DNA of 64,000 nucleotides, taken from contig NC_091112.1 in the NCBI RefSeq assembly GCF_024713975.1, positions 19,006,501-19,070,500 on the forward strand, written 5' to 3'. Shown in pieces: positions 19,746-37,945 of the stretch. The stretch's first letter is position 1; every line of letters begins with the position of its first letter. The position numbers and the translations under genes were made by a program. The notes beneath the pieces are model-generated. The model worked only from the letters and a program-made list of their open reading frames with translations, was not told the DNA's origin and searched no databases. The stretch comes from Paralichthys olivaceus (Eukaryota; Chordata; Actinopteri; Pleuronectiformes; Paralichthyidae).

Positions 19746-21234
19746 TGCTCAGTTGTTTTTTTGCTTTGAGCACAAGCTTCTTTAACCTAAAAACCTCCTG
19801 ATCTGTGAGGCCAGACTCTTCCCTCTGGCTCATGTGGAGTCTGGCCGAGGAAATAAAAAGACCTAAGTCGGGGAAGTGTTCTTCCACCTTCACCCCGTGT
19901 TGGTTTTTAGTTTGATGAAGGAAATGTTTTAATTTTTCTCCAGTGAACTTTTTTTTTTTTTGACTACTGTTAAAACTTGGGACATCGCTGCTGTCAGACA
20001 CACACTCATTCTCACTTTCATCACTGTTATTCTGATTTTCCTCCACTTTGCTGTTTTTGGCTTCGTTGGTTGCACCTCTGGTTGATCGCCTGCGTTTTAT
20101 TGTTTGTTTTGGTTTGACTGCTTTTCCTGCTTCTTCCTCCATCTCAGCCTCCTCCACCTGTTCACTCCATGACACACTACTCTCTCCAGTTTTATTTCCT
20201 TTATTTACATTGATTTCTCCTCCCTTCCCTTGCTACTCACTCTTTTCTTCACCCCCTTTCCTTTCCTCCTCACCTGTCTTCTCCTCCACCTGTTTCATAC
20301 ACACCCCACTCCCACCACTTTCTTCTTTCCCTTCACCTCCCACCTCCCTTTCCCCTACCTCACCCAAAACACCCTCCTCACCCAAAATACCCTCCACCCT
20401 CACACCCTGTGCATTAACAGTACTCACCCTGTGTGTCGGGTCGGCCACAGCGGCGGGTCTCCGCGGAGAGGTCCGCGGAGCGGCGATTGGCCGCTCGGCC
20501 CGGGCCGCCGGTCCCGCGGCGGCAGGCCCCCCGGGCGGAAGGTCCGCCGCCACGGGAGCGGCGCCCCAGGCGGGAGACCGCCGCTCCGGTGCCGGTGGAG
20601 CGGCGGGGGCTCCAGCGTCCGCAGCCGCCCCCGGGCCGGGTGGAGCCGGGTCGCTCCGCCTCGGACAGGCTCTCACCGTGTGTCCCTCCTCTCCACAACC
20701 GAAGCACTTCATCACCGATGAAGTGGCGAAAATCACGTAGTCGTAATCATCTACTTTAACGTGGAAGCGAAGGTTGAGCTCCTCGCTCCGGTTGTTAAGT
20801 ATCATATAAAGCTGTCTCCGGTGAGACACTACGTGTTTCAGTAACGGAGACTTACATCCAGACAACATCTTGCGGATCGGGGACGCCACCTTCCCGTGTC
20901 TGGACAGCTCTCTGCTGAGGAACTCATCGGTTATGAAGGGGGGGACGTTGGACAGGACTACCTTGGTGGCGGGTTGGGACAGAGGTAGCACCTGTACAAA
21001 GACGCCGTTCACGGTGATTCCTGTCTCGACGACCGAGTTCACCTTCTCCACTCGGTCCAGGAAAACAACCACGGCACTGTTCATTCTAGCGGCCGACACG
21101 ACGCCGCTGTGGCCGACCTTCTCCCCCACAGCGAGGCTGATGTCCTCCACGCTGCAGGGGAAGGTGGCAGAGATCTTCACACCGTGTTTGCGGGTGAGAT
21201 GTTTAAAACTCGCGGCAGACATGGCGCCTGCCAC
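19711..21234 (-). pseudogene. Tx1-type LINE ORF1 interrupted by one in-frame TAG
   Basis: ORF1 is the RNA-binding partner of ORF2. From ATG at 21234, 333 codons are open. They include an RRM-like N-terminal half (about 1-170) and a CX2CX4HX4C zinc knuckle at 177-190 (CFGCGEEGHTVRAC), then a GC-rich Pro/Ala/Arg linker (20430-20660). A TAG at 20235-20233 stops the frame. The same frame is then open to 19711 and encodes a basic/acidic segment and the helical ending KLKHFLHQTKNQHGVKVEE, which matches the expected Tx1 ORF1 C-terminus. So one nonsense codon separates two halves of an otherwise open frame. Stop readthrough is possible but unsupported. Confidence 0.8.
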
Positions 21235-21425
21235 GCTACCGGCAAGACGCCGGCGAGGGGAAACACAAATACACGAACAACAACTATAAACTACTGTGAG
21301 ATAACGTGATTATTAAACTATGTGAGAAATATAACATTAAATAGTGAGAAAATAAGGCAAATGAAACGATTTAACGCTCAGAAACCACCACCAGCTCTCA
21401 GCTCCACACACACTCACTCCGCCAT

Positions 21426-21453
21426 GACAGAGAGAGAGAGAGAGAGAGAGAGG
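21426..21453 (+). repeat. (GA)n microsatellite at the 5' edge of the Tx1 element
   Basis: It begins gacagagagaga and is followed by the GA-rich gggagaaagagggg. It borders the element's 5' UTR. Confidence 0.85.
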
Positions 21454-21479
21454 GAGAAAGAGGGGAGGGACGGGGTGTC

Positions 21480-21875
21480 CCCTGGCAGTCTAATCCTATA
21501 GCAGCATAACTAAGGGATGACCTGAGCCAGCCCTAACTAAAAGCTCTATCAAAAAGGAAAGTCTTAAGACTACTCTTAAAAGTGTTGACCGTGTCTGCCT
21601 CCCGAACCCAAAATGGTAGTTTGTTCCACAGAAGAGGAGCTTGATAACTGAAAGCTCTGGCTCCCAATCTACTTTTGGAGACTATGGGAACCACAAGGAA
21701 CCCAGCATTCTGAGAGCGTAGTGTTCTGAAGGGGTAGTAGGGTACTATGAGCTCTTTGAGATATGATGGTGCCTGCCCATGAAGAGCTTTGTATGTGAGG
21801 AGGATAATTTTAAATTCTATTCTGGATTTAACAGGTAGCCAATATAAAGAAGCCAAAATGGGAGAGATGTGATCT
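21480..21875 (-). mobile_element. LINE ORF2 C-terminal fragment (L2/CR1-like)
   Basis: The minus strand reads SLYWLPVKSRIEFKIILLTY, then ALHGQAPSYLKEL, ARAFSYQAPLLWNKLP and FKSSLKTFLF. This is the conserved post-RT end of fish L2-like LINEs. About 107 codons are open, and the rest of the element is absent. Confidence 0.85.
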
Positions 21876-22085
21876 CTAAGTCTCCCCCCCCCACCAGAGT
21901 TCCGTGTTGCAGTCCACTCTGAACAGCTGGAAGGCTTTCAGCTGCAGCGCAGAGTCCGGTATTGATCCACAGAGACACGTCTCCGTGAAACTCAAGACGG
22001 AAGATGAAGAAAAGTATCTGTCTCCAGTCATCATGAGCTGAAGTTCATCCAGTTTGTTGGCTAGTGAACGCACGTTGGAGAGAAA
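21876..22085 (-). mobile_element. LINE endonuclease-domain fragment
   Basis: The minus strand reads RSLANKLDELQLMMTGDRYF, FTETCLCGSIPDSALQL and FQLFRVD. This resembles the start of the APE-type endonuclease domain of Rex-like LINEs. It probably belongs to a different element from the C-terminal piece beside it. Confidence 0.75.
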
Positions 22086-23699
22086 TATCCCCGGGAGAGG
22101 TATGGAGGACCAAAACTCAAGTCAATTGAGAAGATAAGGTTTTATAGTCACACAATCACAATGAGGCATAAGAGACAAAACGATCTTCCATAAGCCAACA
22201 ATATTATTCTTAAGAGTTAGTATAGGGTAGAGTTATTTGATGCAATTCCATTCTGCACCAATATCAGCCCAATATCTGGACTAGTATTCGGAGCAGCTGG
22301 ATCTATACTCAGTGGTTGACCCTAAATAAGAAAATAATGCCACTGAAGGATCAGAAACAGTGTCAATCACAAAGATCTGTTCACAACTGTACAACAGTAT
22401 CACACTCATCCACTATAACTTAATAATGTGATCATACATAACCATTCGTATCTAGATGTCTGCTGAGATGACAGCATATATGCTCCAAATATATATTTAT
22501 TAAGAAGACATTCTCTTTTGCCTTTGTACCTCCTCTTCCAACCATTGCTCAACAATGGTGTTAACAATGCAATGAATCTACATGGATAATAAGATTTTGT
22601 TTTCTGAATAATATCATCTCATCAGTACCTCCTCAAGACAGATATATTATATTAATATTTAAGTTTTATTTTGATTGGTTTGGGAGATCATTGTTCTACC
22701 CAGGTTGTTTGCTATTAATCATACTGTACATACCAGCTGCTTCTGTAGGTCATTTGACTTCATTGACTGGAACAAAATTTGGAATGGAACGAAATATTTG
22801 TCCAGGTTTTGGACATTGGCAATGTCACATTGCCATCAATGCCATTGTCAACGAATTCAATTCGATCTGTGTTGAATTAAAAAAAAAATCGATCACGTTC
22901 TGCACAGCAAGTCATTAAACCTTTGCAGGCATCAAGAATTTCCTCAGCAGCTCCTCCTCTTGGAAATCTCCCTGCCATCCAGGAATACTGTTTAGAGTGT
23001 CTTGGGAGTGCAACTGCCTTCCATTTGCCCCCCCCCCCCCGACACACACACACACACACAAACCAACTCTGACCATACTGACTGTAGCTGACCACACCCA
23101 ACCCAGTGCCCTTGCATGTGATGGAATTTCATCCAATAAACTCTTCAAAGCACTTTAAAAATCGTAACATTATGAATTAAACACATTATAAGCAGATACC
23201 AAGCGAGTTCTCTTCCCTATGTTGAGATTTGATGAGACCTATTGGCCACGCCAGCCTTTCGCGCCGAGTGGCCAAACAACTTAATGACATTAATGGTAGA
23301 TATGAGCAGTTACATCAGAGTCTCAGCAATGTTTAAAACAATTATCTTCGTGCCATTCATTGTTTTGAATGTTTCTTACAGATAATAAGATAACAATCAC
23401 TACTTTGTATGACTGAACAATACACTGCCTACAAGTTTACACAAAAGGGAACCTCAGTGCTGCTTTTCAACACTTTTCCAAAATATGTAAATTCAATCCA
23501 GTCCACAGGCCAAACTGAGGCCTGACAACTATATCAGCAGTGTGTGAAAGATGTGTGAAGGGTACAGAATACTGTGTGAATGTGTAGTGTGTGAAGCCAT
23601 TTGAGCCGTCGATAAGAAGCTAACGATAAAAGTGCTATATAAATGCAGTCCGTCTGCCTCCTACCATTCACTAAAGTGAGGTTAGTAGGTAGAAAAAAC
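22086..23699. other. No gene seen; simple repeats and a SINE-like scrap
   Basis: It contains a C11 run followed by (AC)n at 23030-23060. Near 23580-23655 a short stretch (aaaagtgctatataaatgca) resembles the ends of the tRNA-derived SINEs found further right. Otherwise unassigned AT-rich DNA. Confidence 0.4.
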
Positions 23700-25952
23700 A
23701 AACTCCTTGATTGTAAAACTTTATTCAAAACAAACCATCACGAGTAACACATAGCAACAAAATGTTTGACATGTGAGAAGAGGTAGGAGTCATAGCTTTT
23801 CAAAGGTTATCTGTTCATGTGGGTGTAAGCGTGCGAGTCTTCAATAAATACTTTTTCATAAATCATTTTAAGTTAAGTTTTCATAGGGACTGTTAAAGGT
23901 GCAAAAACAATTCAAGTTACAGATGTAGTGTAATCTTCCAAAATCATTAGTTACATTTCTATGCGGACACAATAAACACGATCGAATATAAACTATACTT
24001 TCAGTATTTACAGAATGAAAAATACATTGCTACTCCCACTTAACTCGAATATGCATATATCTGTGCTTTTGCTGTTTAAACTCATTACTGTACAAAGCAG
24101 CCTCTTCAGCTTTTACTCCTGGCGAGACATCGTCTCAGGACTTCTTTTGCTTTTGTTTATTTGCACAAATATTTCAAAGTTAAAGATGATGTGCAAGATG
24201 TGATGCAATTCACTTCCTCCCTGTTGGGTGAATCCCCTGTTTCCTCTGAAATGAACCAATTTTACTCCAAATGTTATTTTGAATTCTGGTGTGATGAAGC
24301 CCAAGGTCTTTAAATTGCAAACATTAGATTAAAACATCTCTTCTAACAGTGGAAAGATAAAAAAAAAAAAAAAAACTTTCTCTTAAAAGATGGACAAGTA
24401 CAACGCACAGACATTAAAAATTGTGACAACCTGCCACTGTCAGAATGTTCTACTGGAATGCAACAGGAAAGCCTCCATTTTAGCAACAAACCAATAATGA
24501 GCACCTGACAGCCAAGAGCTACGATGTGCAAGTAAGCAGAATGTAAAAAAAAAAATCAAAGCAGATACTATGGATAAAATTTACTTATGTCAGTATCCAA
24601 CAGAACAGCATCTGTATATGTTTGTGCTGTAATCACACCATGTTTTCATGACTCGTCTTCACAGAGCCCAACACACTGTAGTGGATACACAAGTTTTAGT
24701 GAAGTTGAGACCAATAATAAAAAGTGCCTTATATATAGACCTGTGAAACACATTATGGTTTGATTGGAAGTGAAATAATAATGATGAAGTTTTGATATTT
24801 CATTTGACATTAGAATACATTGAATCCAATACTTAACTTTTAGCATGTGGGGCAGGTTAAACGGAGAGGAATCACAACAACCCTTTAGGCTACTAGATAC
24901 GAGATATGATGGTGACTCTTGTATCCATTAAATGAATCTTACATCATGCAAACGACACGTGCCACCACTTCTTATATTGAAATTAGTTCTGGCATCAAAC
25001 TTCAACACTGCAAACTAAGGTATCAAAAAAAGTTGCTACTGAAATTCAGGTATTATTTTGGCACTTATATTAGAGATAAAATGAACAGTCCTGAAATAGA
25101 AATGAACTGCTTTCAGATGGTGGTGAAAGATAAAACTCATCGGCTCACATTCTCATACGCTACAACGGGTGGAAAAGAGAACTGAGAAGTCAGAACTGCA
25201 CCTGGACTATCAAACACTCGCCCAATTTTGCAAATGAATGGCAGGCCACCTAAACCGGTCGACATTGTGGAGAGCACACCGCATTCACCAGGGAGAGAAG
25301 ATTTGAGACGTTGGGTAGAATTATATGTTAGCGTCTCATGATAATGAGATTCTTATTTCAACATTCTGAGATTTGAAATTATTATATCATTAAAATAGAC
25401 TCACAAATATAAGCTCTGTATTTTCAGATGAGAAGCGTACCTCACAATTAGAAGGACCAGAGTTAAAAAAATATTTTGTTTACATTATGAAATATCGATA
25501 TGATTTAACTAAATCTAACTTTATCATATTGCAGCAAATTCTCCTCTCTTAATTTCAAGGTAATGATTTTGTCATTTTAGAAATGCTTTATAATTTCGGG
25601 ATTGGGATTTTTGTGAAAATTAGAGTTCACTTGTAATTTGGACAAAAACATCTTTTGGATACAGATCTCTTAATTAGCAACGCTCTGCTGGAATCATAAG
25701 GTTGTGCTGATTTGCTTTCTTTGCTGAATGCAATGTGCTTCTACACAATTTTGATTTTTGAACTTCCCTGGGTGCATTTCTTACCATAGTGTGGATTTCT
25801 GTTAGTGTTGGTTTCGGACTACACCCCCAACTATCATGTGAACAGCAGATTGTTAGACCCTGAGGGTATAAGAGAAGTGGGAACACCCTAAACCACCTAA
25901 GTTGACCATCCAGGGCCTGAGTCAGGACCAGTGAGGAGCACAAAGGTGGGGG
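23700..25952 (-). other. tmem106b: Probable 3' UTR of tmem106b
   Basis: No minus-strand exon follows the stop codon, and the first well-placed AATAAA in gene orientation lies at 23720-23725. That implies a 3' UTR of about 2.2 kb, plausible because vertebrate TMEM106B has a long one. No transcript evidence is available, and earlier polyadenylation is possible. Confidence 0.45.
23720..23725 (-). terminator. tmem106b: Candidate poly(A) signal of tmem106b
   Basis: TTTATT on the plus strand is AATAAA in gene orientation, about 2.2 kb after the stop codon. Assigned by position and orientation. Confidence 0.45.
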
Positions 25953-32033
<6,081 letters not shown>

Positions 32034-32730
32034 AGTCACAACTAGAAAACACAAGACAAACAGAGAAAGCGTGTGGTTCGCAGTATAAGCTCAGTACAAC
32101 AATGATGTCCACACCTGAGCTCAGTGATTGCTTTAAACCGGTCCCTGCCTTGGCCGATGTCGAAACAGTAAGACGTTCTTATCCTGACTGAGATAAGAGA
32201 ACTGAACCATATGTTTCATACTGTACCTCACGACCAGCTTCTTCTGCTGCCACAAGAACACAACTATGGTTCGGGAGTTTAGGCCGTAGTAAAACTGACT
32301 TCTGATAAATACGTAATATGAAAATCTGGGAGATCTGCACGGTTGATTCAAATATTACCGTTTTCCACAGGAAAACATCATGGATGTGGATGACTCTGCA
32401 TCGATGCAGTGACAGAACATAATTGGTTAATGTTTTCCACTATGTTCATTGTTTCAGCAGTGTTCCAGCCGGTCGTCCTGTGTAACAGTCTCTGTCAGAC
32501 TCTGCTTCCTCCTCACTGATGTTTACTTTGTGTTTGTTTCATTCACTCCAGAGTTTATGAGACACATGTTTAAACCTGCTACACAACATAAGACGTAACG
32601 TGATGTGCACAGTCAGGATGTCAGGGTTAAACTGACCGCAACTATTCGGACTATGATCTGACGTCATTGATTAAAAACTAAATACACGGTGGTTATCAGC
32701 TCGTGTGTGAAGAGTAACAGAGATGAGCAG

Positions 32731-32753
32731 ACACACACACACACACACACACT
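32731..32753 (+). repeat. (AC)n microsatellite
   Basis: A pure AC run inside the first intron of tmem106b. Confidence 0.9.
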
Positions 32754-33277
32754 ACTGCAGACAGAAGAGAAAATCTTCCCGCAGACAGTGTTTTAACTTC
32801 ATTGCTGCAGAATAAGCGACGCCCCGTTCTTCCAGGAACATAAATTTGAATTCAGCAGGTTTTTATCAAGATCAGTTCTAAGTGTGAGTGATAAGGGGCC
32901 AGGCAGTGCCAACTTGATAGTAAAGGCTTTAATCAGAATATGTCTCTTTAATTAGGTGCAGCACACAAGTCTAAACTGACTGAAAGTCAAATAAGTGTGG
33001 AGAGCACTGACCACTGTCATAGACTTACTGTTGTAGTCTGTAAATCATGGAACAACTGTAATTACAGTAACAGTCTATAATACTTTTTAAAGCACTTTCT
33101 AAATACAAACAGTTCATATTGTCTGATTGATTGTATTAATATATGAAAAAGCAGCAACGTGCAGTAATATAGAAAATTGTTGATGTGATACATTGAAATG
33201 TATCGAGGTGCATTCGAATCGTTGACTGCTGAATCATAATCGAATCATGAGGCTAGTGGAGATGCACACCTCTACCG

Positions 33278-33437
33278 TTTTCCTGTCCTGAAACACAGAC
33301 AGCACACGTCAATGAGTCACTATCATCTGTCCAGGGTGCAACTAAAGCCTATTTTACATAGTGCCTCTGTTAACCTCAGGATTCTCACTGGTTACTGTAT
33401 AATGATGTGGACTAGGCCATTAAGAGAGCTTTTCAGT
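33278..33437 (-). repeat. Second copy of the tmem106b intron/acceptor segment
   Basis: It matches 31643-31810 with several gaps. The exon-like part is lost except for the few bases next to the acceptor. The remaining first intron (32042-34414) shows no coding sequence. Confidence 0.7.
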
Positions 33438-34414
33438 TTCCAGTCTGTTTCGTTTTCTGATTTTACAGCGCAAATGATCAATTCATGTATCAATGCAATA
33501 GCCAGCTGATGAAAATAATCATTAGTAGCAAATCTAATGAATTCCAATTGAATGTCACAAAAGTAGAAAAGTTTTAACTCTGCTTGCCTTTAAATATTTT
33601 TCTCTCCCAGGAACTAAACTCCAATACTATTGTGCTAATAGTCTCACACTTGACACTTTGAGCCTCACTGTGAGAAACTTAATGGAATCATCAGATCAGT
33701 AAATTGAGTCTTTTTCAGACACAAACAGGACACGGCCCTGTGGAAGCTTTTTTCGTTGCATGGCATTGTTTTTGCTGTCGTCACCTGAACTGTCACTGGA
33801 GAGTTGGAAGAAATATCTTCTTTTTCGAATAATTTGCTGAATAACTGAGCAGCAGTTCCACTTCTGACATTTTATAAACTTCGATGTCACGTGTCTGCCA
33901 CACGACTCTACTCAACAGGACCTCTGCAGATTCCCTTTGCGATTCAGCCACATTTTTCTTCAGAGACAAAAACAAAGCTGTTCGACTTCTTGACACTGAC
34001 AGTACACAATCATTCAGATGCTAGAATCTGTTCTGTCATCTGATCCAGTTGGACAGTAAGGGTTGGCATGAGGTTTTCATCCGTGTGAGTGTTGAGCAGT
34101 TGTCAATGAAAACTGAATGAGCTACTCTCTCAGTCTGTCATCTGCCGTGTCAGTCAATCCGCAGGTCAACACGTTCATGACGAGTCGCTGCTTCCAGCCT
34201 CTGGTTACCAAACAAAGCGGATTAGCATGTGTGGCGTTAGCATGTCCGCTCCATGACGGACTCAACCCGTTAGCTTAGCTCGGGCCTGTAAGCGCCCAGT
34301 TAACATACGGTCGAAAATGAATATCAGCCGTGACATACCGCATCTCATCTGCGGACGGACGAGCTGAGATGTTAGGTGTCTGATGTCATGTCGATGAAAC
34401 GGATGAGGAATTAC

Positions 34415-34560
34415 CTGAATGTGACTGTTGCTTCGGCGGACGTCAGCTGATCGCGGCTCGCGCAGGTTTGTTTATCTCCTGTGAAGCGCACATGCGCGGA
34501 TATGACGCAGTGACGTCACAGAGCGCGACTGCGTCATGAAGCAGAAGCTCGCTCGGGACA
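34415..34560 (-). promoter_or_regulatory. tmem106b: tmem106b promoter and non-coding first exon
   Basis: A donor site (ctgaatg region, GT at 34414-34413 on the minus strand) ends a probable 5' UTR exon. That exon pairs with an acceptor just before the ATG (AG at 32043-32042, exon edge 32041). The region is CpG-rich and carries a perfect CRE palindrome, tgacgtca, at 34511-34518, with further gacgca/gcgtca half-sites nearby. A CpG-rich TATA-less promoter fits a housekeeping lysosomal gene. The start site is not defined. Confidence 0.65.
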
Positions 34561-34804
34561 AGACGCGGACTGTTCCTCTGACATCTGTCGTTTCAGCCTG
34601 GACAATACTTATGACAAGTTTGTGCTTTGTCTAAAATAAGCACTATTTGGATTGACAACATATGAGAAAGAACTAGAAGATGAATTGTACCTATGCAACC
34701 TCATTATAATGTTAGCCAAGTTTTATATTCATAAATGCAAGGTTCAAAAAAACCAAACCTTCTTATTGTGCATTTAAAAAAGAATAAGAACTTTACTTTA
34801 TACA

Positions 34805-35935
34805 ATTGTTTACCTCCCCAATCAATCAATTGATAAATCAATCAATCAATCAATCAATCAAATTGTATTTGTATAGCCCATATTCACAAATCTCAATTTG
34901 TCTCATAGGGCTTTAACAAGCTGTGACATCCTCTGCTCTCAACCCTCAACGAGAGGAAGGAAAACTACCAACAACCCTTTTAACAGGGAAAAAAATATAG
35001 TCCACGATCCATCATCACGATCCACTGCTGCTTTAAGGGTCCACCATCAGCTGCCACTTCCATCATGGTCCACCACTACGATCAGATGCCAACACGATAC
35101 AGGATCCGCCATTATGATCACGATCTCTGATTCATGATCCACCATCATAATCCACGATGTGGCCACATTCACGGCCCTGGATCTGCGAGTGATAAGGCAC
35201 AGGGACTCCTGGGAAGAAGTCAAGTGATTAATTGATTACACTGTTCTGGTTTTATTGATGAGTATAATTGGGTGTCATCTACATAGTGTGTCCTGATAAT
35301 GTTTCCTAGTGGGTGCATATATAATGAGAATAAAATTGGGCCGACCACAGAACCCTGTGCAACACTGTGGTTAACTTTGGTGCGCATAGATGGCTCTTCA
35401 TTAATTTGCACAAATTGGAATCGATCTGAAAAATAGGATCTAAACCAGTTTAGGGCGGTTCCTTTTATGCCAATTAACTGTTCTAATCTCTGTAATAAGA
35501 TCTAACAGGAAAAGAACAGACACAAACCCTTGATCTGAAGCTATTAGAAGGTCATTAGCGACTTTTGCCAAGGCTGTCTCTGTGCTGTGATGAGCTCTTA
35601 ACCCTGACTGAAAGTCTTCATATACATTACTTTCCTGGAGAAACTCACACAGCTGATTGGTTACAACCTTCTTGAGGATTTTAGACCGGAAAGGGATATT
35701 GGTCTGTATTTGGCTAAAATCTCAAGGTCCAGAGTGGGTTTTTTGAGAAGGGGTTTGATTATGGCTATCTTAAAGGACTGTGGTACATATCATGATGATA
35801 ATGATAGATTGATTATATTCAGTAAAGTAATATTAGTTAGGGGTAGAATTTCTTTAAGTAATTTAGTAGGAATTGGATCTAAGATACAAATATCTAGGAG
35901 AACCTCCTACAACCAAAAAGCTGTGAAAACTTAAA
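34805..35935 (-). mobile_element. LINE with internal deletion (L2/Rex-like)
   Basis: The low end carries an atca-repeat tail and the shared 3'-UTR block (to about 35225). It then jumps directly to reverse-transcriptase sequence read on the minus strand: YVDDTQLYSS and AQGSVVGPILFSLYMHPLGN at 35220-35411, then [19 protein letters not shown] at about 35530-35610. The whole ORF2 C-terminus between the YVDD motif and the 3' UTR is missing, and frames are broken. Confidence 0.8.
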
Positions 35936-36736
35936 GTTTATCCTCCAAATTTAGAATCTTCACTGAACTTCTTTGGGTATATAGCTATGTGTATGTATAT
36001 ATACTTTTGTCTGGTTTTTGCGTAAAACTTAGCACTTCGTGCCATTTTTGCTGGACCAATCTGGACCCCTGGTGCTGTGTATTTGGTGATTGTTTTGTTC
36101 CTTGTGTATGGTTATTTGTTAGATTTGCATTTTAGAAATAAAAGCGACAGTAATTTGAAGCTCATCTGGTTGTGGAAATCAGATGATCTTGTTTTTGAGC
36201 TTGGTTATTTTGTTTGCAACCCTGTGGATGTTAAACACAGGAACACTAGAACCTCTAGGCCATGAATCCATCCTTTTATACATTTTGTTGACCTCACCAC
36301 ATAGTCCTATTCATAGTTAACATATATGTCTACACCACTATAGGGGCATGTACTTCAAACATTGGCCGTTGAGTCTGTGCGATCCTTCAAAATCAACTAA
36401 TGAAGAGGTCCAAGTCTAATAGCTCCAGCATAAATCTGATGGGTTTATCTGCTTCTTCATTTGAATTAAACCATTAAGGAAAATCCCATAATGGATAAAC
36501 AGCTTTCATTTTATTTCCCTGCAGCGTAGCCTTTTAGGTTCCAGTCAGTTTGAAATCGACATTAAAACACAACAATAAACTGTATAACAATGTCTTTGAC
36601 AGTTTTCTGAAGTTCTCACTGTAACTTTGTAACTGCAGTGTTAGCCCACTTGGTGGCAGTGTTTATCCAGGTTCTTTATGCTAGTCAGCCTCAGATCCGG
36701 TATGTTGCTGTGTTCACTGTTACTAATGTTTAACAG
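35936..36736. other. No gene seen
   Basis: Short open frames without motifs. Part may be eroded LINE sequence continuing from the left. Confidence 0.35.
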
Positions 36737-36915
36737 CCCAATTCATGCTTCTGCATTGAAACGGCGCATGCACGCAAAGTACGCCCATCGTTTTTGCATG
36801 ATGTTAATCACATTCCAATCACAGCTCTAGTGGTCTGTGTCGCCTCGATGTGTAGTTAGATTTTTGGGTAAGTACACGTCAGGGTGCAGCGTAGGGCTCT
36901 GAAGCATGAATTGGG
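36737..36915. mobile_element. 179-bp MITE with perfect 15-bp inverted repeats
   Basis: The left end cccaattcatgcttc is the exact reverse complement of the right end gaagcatgaattggg. The interior is short and non-coding. The termini suggest a Harbinger/ISL2EU-type MITE, but that is a guess from memory of similar ends. No clear target duplication was found. Confidence 0.75.
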
Positions 36916-36949
36916 AAGTCTTGTGGTGGTAAATCAAACCAGTGTTTCT

Positions 36950-37035
36950 CAACCATTTAGCTTGTGACCCCCTATATCGTCTGGTTGGGACTCAATGGCA
37001 CATATCAGATGTCTGGGTGCCAGCAAAGGGAAACG
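36950..37035 (+). mobile_element. hAT-type terminal fragment
   Basis: The sequence cagtgtttctcaaccattta followed by gcttgtgaccccctat is the characteristic end of widespread hAT elements. The rest of the element is not recognisable. Confidence 0.6.
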
Positions 37036-37840
37036 TCCCCATGTAAATGCAGTTTTTGGTATATGTCTGTTTCTGTGTGCATGTCAGTCAGGATGGAACT
37101 GTAAGCTGTGAGGCTATGTGCATACCATGCACCATACAAGAGCCTGGACTTGCTGTATGTTAATGTTGAAGAGGCCTGAAGGTTCTATCTTGCATACTAC
37201 TTTTTCTATATGTGCACATATTTTCTTTTCACTAACTTTTATTGGTTTTATTTTATAGTCGTTTTTCCTTTTATACTTACTTACTTCCTCTCTCCAGACT
37301 ATGAGTTGTGCATCAAAGCAGTTTCCCTGTGGGGATCAATAAAAGTTTTATCCATCCCTGCTGATACACTTAATGTTGGTTTCCATCTCTACATCTTTAT
37401 ACTCAGAACTCTTTTCCACCAACATGGAACAGGTCATGCAGCTAACTCTGAACTGTTTGGAACCTGAAAATTGGAACCAAAAAATAAGAGATTTTCATAG
37501 TGCAAACTGTGACAACAAAGAGAATGAAGACGGCATGTGAGAAATTGTTGATACTAATGCCTGGGCCACACTGGGTCCATGTGCAGCGTGTGTGACGGCT
37601 GCGTTGCTGATCTGCAGCAACTCACAGGCATCTGTTGTTCACACTGGGAGTGTGTCTGCTGCAGAGCTGCTACCTGAGTTTCCGGTATGACTACTGTGTA
37701 TTCTTGAATACAAGTACCAGTATGTACTCAACTAAATGCCAGGACTCTGCCGTATGAAGCCGTACATCTTGACGCCTCTGGGCAGTGTATGAGTAACGTA
37801 CGATCGTGACAGTGCAGCACATTATAGATGCACTGTATGT
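37036..37840. other. No gene seen
   Basis: A GC-richer stretch at about 37561-37680 (cacactgggtccatgtgcag) may be another dispersed element. No coding motif is present. Confidence 0.3.
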
Positions 37841-37844
37841 GTGT

Positions 37845-37945
37845 GTGTGTGAATGGGTAAATGGCAAAACTGTATCGTAATGAGCTTTGAGTGGTCATAA
37901 GGAAGAGACAAGCGCTATACAGATACAGACCATTTACTATGTTGA
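37845..37945 (+). mobile_element. SINE end fragment
   Basis: The sequence gagctttgagtggtcataag and agcgctatacagatacagac, ending accattta, is the reverse of the low-coordinate end of the SINEs at 42921, 48494 and 56172. Confidence 0.6.

Larger units (their letters stand above)
15669..21425 (-). mobile_element. Tx1-clade LINE, nearly full length (about 5.75 kb)
   Basis: The order on the minus strand is: a 5' UTR of about 190 bases, ORF1 (21234-19711), overlapping ORF2 (19745-15774), and a 3' UTR of about 105 bases containing an AATAAA in element sense near 15690. The motif gacagagagaga occurs at both edges (15657-15668 and 21426-21437) and is a possible 12-base target duplication. Both flanks are GA-rich, which is TC-rich in element orientation. 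Tx1-clade LINEs are known for sequence-specific insertion, some lineages into simple repeats. ORF2 is open, but ORF1 carries a nonsense codon. Confidence 0.85.

Noticed and set aside
20414..20740. Overlapping GC-rich open frames on both strands
   Set aside because: They lie over the Pro/Ala/Arg linker of LINE ORF1 and result from its high GC content.
34860..35140. CRISPR-like spaced repeats (gatccaccatc motifs)
   Set aside because: The motifs are irregular and belong to a LINE 3' UTR seen in other copies, and the genome is a vertebrate's.
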